Of a DNA stretch of 64,000 nt, positions 57,887-64,000 are shown piece after piece. The translations under genes were made by a program, and so were the position numbers. This DNA is from Deroplatys truncata (taxonomy: Eukaryota; Arthropoda; Insecta; Mantodea; Mantidae), in the NCBI GenBank assembly GCA_030765065.1, contig CM060979.1, positions 103,094,350-103,158,349 on the forward strand. The letters are read 5' to 3'. Each line of letters starts with the position of its first letter. Within the stretch, counting starts at the first letter, position 1. The notes beneath the pieces were generated by a model. The model worked only from the letters and a program-made list of their open reading frames with translations. It did not search any database and was not told where the DNA came from.

Positions 57887-58261
57887 CATATCAGTGAAGT
57901 GTTATTTAAATCGTGTCAAGCATTAATAAATTGAGTGAAGTAAAATAATAAGCTGTGTAAGCCTACATTCATCAGTCGCACCACTCCCTGCTAAGACATC
58001 CATGTCTCTAAAAAATAAATACTGATGCAGCCGAGGCAAACATAAATATATAATATTTAAAGAAACAGTCAAATTACAAAGTTAATATTTTTAAACATTT
58101 GGGGCAAAGGCCACCGGAAAGTGCATTTAGGGCGAAGGCTACCGGAAACTTTTTACCATACGTGCGGTTGTAACTACTTCAAGTTCGGCTCCCAACAGTC
58201 GAAATATAATAGATCTTCTTCAAACTGGCTTTCCATACGTAGCAGCAACAAACCTTCTTCA
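57282..58261 (+). mobile_element. Solo LTR (LTR-2), 980 bp, with TGCA duplication
   Basis: It begins TGAGGCAGTATTTTTAACAC and ends AACCTTCTTCA, with TGCA on both sides (57278-57281 and 58262-58265). It interrupts the hAT coding frame. It is collinear with 28421-29457 over nearly the whole length, including GCAAACATAAATATATAATA and GGGGCAAAGGCC. Confidence 0.92.
57831..57886 (+). repeat. (CT)n(TA)n compound microsatellite within LTR-2
   Basis: CT units change to TA units. The sister copy at 28421-29457 has only CTCTCTATATC at this point, so the expansion happened after the two copies separated. Confidence 0.95.
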
Positions 58262-59370
58262 TGCAGCACGGCAAAATACTTAATTCTGTGCAGAAGTACT
58301 CTATATTAACTATGACAATATCTTGGGACTGGTAAGCGACAGTACAAAATACATAAAGTGCTTCAGTCCCTGACTGTCTTCCTCGAAAAGGATGCAGTTC
58401 ACATTCAGTGTTAGGCACACCGCCTGAATTTGGTGGGATGCATATTCTCGAAAGAAGTGACGAAACTTAATGCAGCGGTCGCTAAGGTTATTGTTTCTCA
58501 ATACGAGAAAGAGAAAACACCTGTAGTTCGATTTCTCAAAGAAAAGTATCCGTCTGAGAAATCTATACTGCTTCCGGTACTAGTACTGACAAGATGGGAT
58601 ACTTGGTTCGAGACCGTTTTCTACGTTGAGAAGCAGCTTTGTGATATAATTTAGTTGGTGCAGTTAAAAGATCTGGACTCTGTCAGTAATGCTGGTATCG
58701 ATTTCATGAAATCACTGACGCATGATGATGTAAATATAATTTCATCAGAGGCAACATTCGTCAAGGAACATGCCAATGATTTAGTGGAATAAACACTGAA
58801 CTAGAAGGATCATCATACCCAACAAGCCCTACACTTTATGGAGAACTCAGGAAAGTATTGAAAAATTTCGAAGTAGCAAAAAAAGATAATTTTATAGTGA
58901 AACAGAAGGGAAGCTAAATTGCGTCAGAAGCTCAGATGTTGAGGAAGATGTTAGGTTAACTGTGAAAAATACTGCAGCAATACTGATGTTTGAAGACCCT
59001 GCTAATAAATTGTATTCAGTCCTTGAAGTGTTTAGTATAGTATTCATATTAACAGTAATGTCCATTGAGCACTAATGAAAAAGTGAAATCTATTCTATTC
59101 TTTAAAAATAAGAGTGATTCAGTGATCACAAAAGGGAACAGTGAACTTCAAGAGCAAATCAATAAAATTATGTTGCGAGATGGAAAAATAAATATTTTGA
59201 AAGCTCTGAGTAGTTTGCTTGACAATCATTCTGAATTTAGTGACAGAACTCTCCAGTCAGTGTGATATCCATGTGCTAATCTTGACTGTGACTGTTTCTT
59301 TTCTTGCTACTCAGGAGTTTTGAACGACTTGCGTTGCAACAGGATAGTGAAAATGTTCTCCTTTGCCAGT

Positions 59371-60116
59371 CATAAAAAAGAAATATTATATATTCTTCTT
59401 TAAACTTATGCCTTCTTCAGTGATAATTGAATGATAAAAATTTGCGATTTTAATTACAAATCCATATAGTTGTTCAATAATTTGTTTACATGAAAAAATA
59501 CTTTAAAATCCTAAAATATGATAATAAAATTAGTAAAAAGAACGCGAGGTTCTGAAAAAATAATACGACATTCTTAAAAAATAACTCTTATTTCCACCAA
59601 AATGTAAAACAAAAAAAAAACTCAGCTGCCTACTTATTAGTTATATGTGATCATATATTTTAAATTTTTATGTTTCTATTACCTGTCTTTGGTTTTTATT
59701 CTGAAATATAATGTTGATCCTTTTAGGTTAAACGTGTAATCATTGTTTCTGTTTTATTCCATCTGATTAAGTTGCTATACATATACGTATAAAATAATTA
59801 TGTTGATCAACTAGATAAACAGAAAGAAATTTTTCTCTGTAAGTGTAACGTAGAACAATGTGTGATAACAATGTTCTCACAAATTGTAACAAATGTCTGT
59901 AAACCCATGCATTTACTTCTTAATGCTATAAATGTAGAATGTTTGTTCACTATTATTAGACTTTCACGTTAGATAATTTTACCTGCTGTGTGTTTAGTTC
60001 ACTATCGATAAACCACGCCACTGAGGCAACCCAAGGGTCGGGTTGAGCAAGAGCGAGCTCGATAGGTGCCGGTGTCTGATCTATGCTACATATAACAAGC
60101 AAACTGTTTTAATAAG
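59371..60116. other. No recognisable feature
   Basis: AT-rich, without ORFs of note. Confidence 0.35.
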
Positions 60117-60300
60117 CCGGCCCTCGTAGCCGTGGTCGCTGGTGTGTATAGCTCCGGCGCTCCGCCAAGCTAAGGGTCGCGGGTTCGAGTCCGGGTATGG
60201 GTGTTTGTGTGTTGTGTAATTGCAGAAATAAGCGGTAACGAAACCAGTAAAAACACAGTAATATAAACTGGGTAAAACAAGGAAACTTTAAAAAAAATCA
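60117..60300 (+). mobile_element. SINE-1, tRNA-derived, best copy
   Basis: The head GCCCTCGTAGCCGTGGTCGC (box A-like) is followed by GCGGGTTCGAGTCCGGG (box B). The body is GTATGGGTGTTTGTGTGTTG, ATTGCAGAAATAAGCGGTAA and ATAAACTGGGTAAAACAAGG, ending in an A-run. Its RNA polymerase III boxes are nearly canonical, so this copy is relatively young. Confidence 0.88.
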
Positions 60301-61080
60301 TTACTTATAGTAGTAAGGATGTTTGATTGAATACAGAGGAATACAATTTTCAAAGATGAAAAACAAGTACCTTAGGAGCTCGAAAAAGGTAACCAGGCTG
60401 CGCTATGCCTGAAACGCGGCACCGGATAAGCTAATAATATAATAAAGAGTAAAAATGCAATTATTAGTTTGTAGAATTAGCAGGCTAATGTAATCTAAGT
60501 GTAGAAGAACCTGAAGAATACGAAGAAGAATTCTACAAGTTTAATCTTGTTCCAAAGAACATGAGATGATTTACTCTGAAATACCGAGCATTAAAATAAT
60601 ACGCGGTAAAAACAACCGCAGATCTCTGCCATACTGCTTAGGGCATTAAAGGCAAAATATTAACAGAGAAATGGTTACATAGTTCACATTTAATAGGTAT
60701 CGTGAAAAATCAAATTCTGGCATTTATTATCTGTGCATCAAAACTAACTGGGGCTAACAGATACCTTCCGTTTAACTCTGTGCGCCATTATCGCTATCAT
60801 AAAAAAAGTGGGAGCATAGCGTTTCTTCGTCCGCTGTTTTCTGCAGTGGAGTTAGACGGTGATATTAGTTAAAGAAGCGTTCGCCGATCCTTTGTGTGCA
60901 TCAACTTTCTTCTTCTAGTTTCCCCCTTGCTCCCTTCCCCTTCTCTTCTTCAGAAGAAGATCGAGTTTTTGATACAATGGTAGCGGGAGCTTATGTAAAA
61001 ATGTTGCAACATTATCACGCTCTTCCCACGGGATATTAGTCCGCCTTCTCCGACTCCGGGTAAGAAGAAAGGAGAGGGGG
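60301..61080. other. No recognisable gene; pyrimidine-rich patch
   Basis: 60905-60960 is pyrimidine-rich and followed by its purine-rich partner (CTTCTTCAGAAGAAG, a 15-base palindrome near 60947). The ORF at 60915-61112 is not recognisable. Confidence 0.4.
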
Positions 61081-61144
61081 GGAGGGAATCGAACACCATC
61101 GCAGCACGTCAATCCGTTACTACCCGGATTATAGGAGCGGCGTC
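61081..61144 (-). mobile_element. tRNA-like SINE head, unassigned family
   Basis: The minus strand carries TAATCCGGGTAGTAACGG (box A-like) and GGTGTTCGATTCCCTCC (box B). The bases that follow (61020-61080) may be its body. I find no second copy in the window. Confidence 0.5.
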
Positions 61145-61736
61145 AAATTTCTTCCTTCCCTTGATGAACTTCATCTTCTAAAACTCTGGAGACGTTCAAT
61201 CTGTGGCCACCAGCGAAAGCAAATTTCGGAAATGATTTATCAACACATCCTTGACCTACTCTTTTGGTCCCATATTTCCCTTTTGTTTCCACGCAAGGCG
61301 AGCACAATTTACAGTAGCAGGGGTGACCAGAGTGCTTCGAAGTGTGTGCTCGGAAATGTCGTGCTTAAGGCATATGTTACCTGCTCCACCAATTTCATGC
61401 ATCATCCCTGAGAGAGCACGACCATCGTCATCAGGTTTCTCAGTTCTCGAGCACTAAATTCAGTTTAAAAAGGAAAATAGATTCTACATAAACCGAATGG
61501 CTATTTGTTAAAAATCCGCTTGAATCACAAATTTTTCAACGGGAACAAAAAACTATTTTTAACCTTTTCTATCTGTAATATGAATTTGAAATTCGTAAGT
61601 AATAGTGTTTATAAGAATAGAAAGTATATTCGCCAAGTATCACACATGAAATATGCACAGTTTTAGTACTATTATTCTTAAGATTTTTTCGGACAGGATA
61701 CGTCTTGCTATTATACAAATAAGAGGCATTCACTGA
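61145..61736. other. No recognisable feature
   Basis: The ORF at 61251-61457 has no known domain. Confidence 0.3.
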
Positions 61737-62540
61737 TCACAACAAAATAGATAGATAAGGTATCTTTATTGGTTTAAAATTATTGAAGTTCTTACACAAG
61801 TATTTAGTGCATGGGTCATTGATCGTACATGCATATTTAAGATACAAGTATGGTGACAAAATAAACAACAGAAAAAGAAAATAAAACAAAAAAGAAAATA
61901 GAGATAAATTACCTTTGTTAACTGAACAAATTTGACCTAGCTTCTCGCACATTAGCCAAGAAATTGCTCATGTTTTGCCAGTTCCTCTGGTCAGCCAATA
62001 GCTCCCAACTTGTCAATCTCTATCTTGAGGGACTTAAGAATTCTTCTTTGAGTTTAATTGTTCGCTGATTCTTCCACTGTGCACATTCCGCCAAATATGT
62101 ACTCAGTCCTCATCCAAATCACAGAATGGGCAGATTCTCCTGCCAGAATCGTCAATCCTTTTCTGTGCCCTCCAGCCCCCCAGTTTAAACTATTCCTGAT
62201 CTTTCCTTTCTTCCTAAGTTAAGTATATATGTCTCTTTATTCCAATGCAATTTTATTTCATTTGCTGGACTTAGAGAAGGTTTAATTTTACAACCCGATT
62301 CTATTTCCTGTTAGTTGATGTCTCTTTGTCTTCTTTTGACTCCTTTCCATATGTTTTTGTCATTTGTTTCAGCTCTTTGCCACACTGACCCCATACCTAT
62401 TCTCGTCAAACTGCTTCCCAAATCAGCTGCCCAAAACTCAGGAGACAGGTTTTCTCGCTGGTATTTATAACATTTGGATCGTAATGTGTAATTATCCCCC
62501 TGCATCAGCCTCAGCCAGTACTTCACTGCTCTTATTTTTC
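61737..62540 (-). pseudogene. Non-LTR retrotransposon 3' end with terminal cysteine motif
   Basis: The minus strand reads LRLMQGDNYTLRSKCYKYQR and GMGSVWQRAETNDKNIWKGV (62310-62526), then after the stop QEIESGCKIKPSLSP and LHWNKETYILNLGRKERSG. Further on it reads RIDDSGRRICPFCDLDED and AECAQWKNQRTIKLKEEFL (62030-62170), the terminal cysteine-rich motif, then NFLANVREARSN. The 3' end has an AATAAAG polyadenylation-like signal and an ATCTATCTATT tail at about 61745. This is a 5'-truncated LINE remnant of a family distinct from the RTE-like and Jockey-like ones here. Stops between the blocks show decay. Confidence 0.75.
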
Positions 62541-63322
62541 AGTGTGTCAATATACCTGTTACACAATTCTAGACAAATAACCCAAATAGCGATAGTCGCA
62601 ATCCTTTAAAAAAGAAAGTGTCAAAATTTGTCTCTAAGTAGCCCAAAAAGTTAAAATATCGTCCAATCTGATAACCGATGTAAATGTAATATCCCCGATG
62701 ATAATAGCATGACCACTCTATCTATATTATTTTCATCTTTCAGCATGTTAGAATAGATAGTTTGACGTGTATTTTCTGCTTAAGATTTCCAGATTTTAAT
62801 AAATATTAATAATATTAACTCATATGGATGATTGTGAAGACGGAACAGGCGTTAAGTCTAAGTCAGAAGAAGAACTCCTTATATTTACGATGGTTAATAT
62901 TATTAACGGAAAATTAACTTTTAGATCAGCATTCATAGCCGTCGACACATTTGCACAAGGATGACTCAATAAAGTTGTACGTGTTGGCTTAATTCAAACT
63001 TAAGCGTTTGTGGTATTCACAGTACTCTTTGAAGTTCTGCTTTATTAAGTCAGACTTTGTAATAATTGTATAGCCATTTTTGCAAAAATCGAATTTGTTG
63101 CATCTTTCTATTCTTTCCTCTTTTGTTTACACAGATCATGAAGTAACGTGGAGGTTTTACTCTACGATGTGCATTTTAAGTGAATACAAACAATTAAATA
63201 TCTTCTGCAGGAAGGCAAGAATAATGTAAAGGAAATAAATTGAATCGTTTTATTTGTATTGGAGGTAGACGCTTTGGTATGCAAATCCCAGAAGCATCTC
63301 ACCATTACAAATTCACACAAAC

Positions 63323-63324
<2 letters not shown>
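62541..63324. other. No recognisable feature
   Basis: AT-rich spacer. Confidence 0.35.

Positions 63325-63368
<44 letters not shown>
63325..63368 (+). repeat. (TA)n microsatellite
   Basis: About 20 uninterrupted TA units. Confidence 0.98.
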
Positions 63369-63370
<2 letters not shown>

Positions 63371-63731
63371 GTGATTATTTTATTTACTTTACATTGTAAA
63401 GGGCAATAACCACCCCATAATCACACTAATATAATAACATATATAACACTAGTATGCATTTTAAAACCTTTTTTCAGATGATTTCTTAAAAGTAGGTTTT
63501 TTTGAATCACGTTTTCATGCTGATCCAGAAATAACTTCCGTTTTTTTTCTATCACGTCAGGTTTTTACACAAAATAAGTAATGTTTTGACCATTTTACTA
63601 ATGAACGTAGAAAAGTATTCAAATACCAAGGTAAGTTTTTATTCAAGAAACATCTTAAGAATACTCTCAAAAACTCCCCTAATTTATTTCATGACTACAT
63701 TGTAACAAAAAAAGAAGTCTAAGTGTTTCAG
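63369..63731. other. No recognisable feature
   Basis: AT-rich sequence directly downstream of the pseudogene at the right edge. Confidence 0.35.
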
Positions 63732-64000
63732 TTAATTTTTTTGAAACTTTCTCTTCTTTGACTTCCTTGCAGATCCTTGAAGACGACTGTCCCTCCTCAA
63801 CATCCAACAGTAGTTGGCGGTCATAGTTTCATTCCATCCTCTCCATTTCCTTAATATGTTGATGAAAGCGTTCACCCTGCTCTTCACAATATTGTCGCAG
63901 ATTTTCCGGAAAGTAGTCGATATGTGAATGCAGAAAATGCACCTTTACACCCATGTTACAACCCATCTTCTTGAAATTTTCCAACATTGTTTCGACAATG
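63732..64000 (-). pseudogene. C-terminal end of an uncharacterised, repeatedly copied arthropod gene family
   Basis: From the window edge the minus strand reads VETMLENFKKMGCNMGVKVH, FLHSHIDYFPENLRQYCEEQ and GERFHQHIKEMERM. A small deletion then shifts the frame, and the next frame continues WNETMTANYCWMLRRDSRLQ and ARKSKKRKFQKN, with a stop at 63732-63734. The motif set HFLHSH...PEN...GERFHQ...CW.LRRD matches a protein family I know only from many unannotated arthropod genomic copies, with no experimentally known role that I can name. The basic C-terminal run RKSKKRK is a plausible nuclear signal. The gene continues beyond 64000. The frameshift suggests a pseudogene or a dead repeat copy. 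Confidence 0.6.

Larger units (their letters stand above)
56455..59370 (+). pseudogene. hAT-type (CGBP1-like) transposase gene, decayed and split
   Basis: The start reads MFSILPKVSVSAKERALEFK (56515-56575). Further pieces are IPLDKLEHSATKERMNKFIE (about 56820-56880), a gap with an ATT microsatellite, VRDERDQQ..VKEGVCGQEV (57090-57140), LCDEMTHRFGRCVFIKLFHP (57155-57215) and YVTDAHILEAVDPNHA (to 57281). The LTR-2 then interrupts. Afterwards come ILGLVSDSTKYIKCF and LTVFLEKDAVHIQC (58320-58410), HRLNLVGCIFSKEVTKLNAA (58420-58480) and WDTWFETVFYVEKQL (about 58600). The pattern of a catalytic-D segment, an HRLNL segment and a W-x-x-W-type segment fits hAT transposases of the CGG-binding-protein-1-like group. 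Many stops and frameshifts are present. Terminal inverted repeats could not be defined. Confidence 0.78.

Overview
This is a window of animal nuclear DNA, most likely from an insect with a large, repeat-rich genome. The sequence is AT-rich. It carries several families of tRNA-derived SINEs, Tc1/mariner, pogo-like and hAT transposons, non-LTR retrotransposon fragments and solo LTRs. The mix, and the transposon protein families I recognise, suggest a hemimetabolous insect, possibly a cockroach or termite; that placement is an inference I cannot prove here. I found no intact host protein-coding gene and no functional tRNA or rRNA gene. Nearly everything recognisable is a mobile element or its remains, so the window looks like an intergenic or large-intron region.

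Layout. 1-5.4 kb: old repeat fragments, a partial LTR (1245-2067), a broken tyrosine-recombinase gene interrupted by a SINE (3057-3902) and a purine-rich tandem duplication (5053-5402). 5.5-7.9 kb: a three-level nest, with a solo LTR inside a Tc1 transposon inside a small TA-flanked transposon, every layer with its target-site duplication. 8-19 kb: SINEs, a 14-unit CT-rich minisatellite (10795-11470), a decayed RNase H-bearing retrotransposon (15955-17012) and family A repeats. 19-25 kb: a pogo/Tigger-like relic, a GC-rich block without recognisable repeats (20000-20720), a mariner-like derivative (21452-22260) and a SINE split by a solo LTR. 25-39 kb: tandem and inverted family A copies, a retrotransposon split by a solo LTR (27905-29770) and a mariner relic inside a family A copy. 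39-48 kb: a CTA array followed by a perfect 19-bp hairpin, more SINEs and a nested SINE pair. 48.6-50 kb: a second Tc1 transposon. 52.5-59.4 kb: a family A tandem dimer, two hAT relics, another retrotransposon and a third solo LTR. 60-64 kb: a SINE, a retrotransposon 3' end and, at the right edge, the C-terminus of a broken gene of an uncharacterised family.

The nests give a relative chronology. The LTR families moved last, because their solo LTRs sit inside Tc1, SINE, non-LTR and hAT elements and mostly keep 4-bp target duplications. The tRNA-derived SINEs supply RNA polymerase III promoter-like boxes. The most unusual entity is 'family A', a repeat of about 0.9 kb present in many copies. 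It has short inverted repeats near both ends, an internal CA-type microsatellite, a hairpin near its 3' end and a tendency to form tandem arrays. That architecture resembles non-autonomous Helentron/HINE (DINE-1-like) elements, but the classification is a hypothesis.
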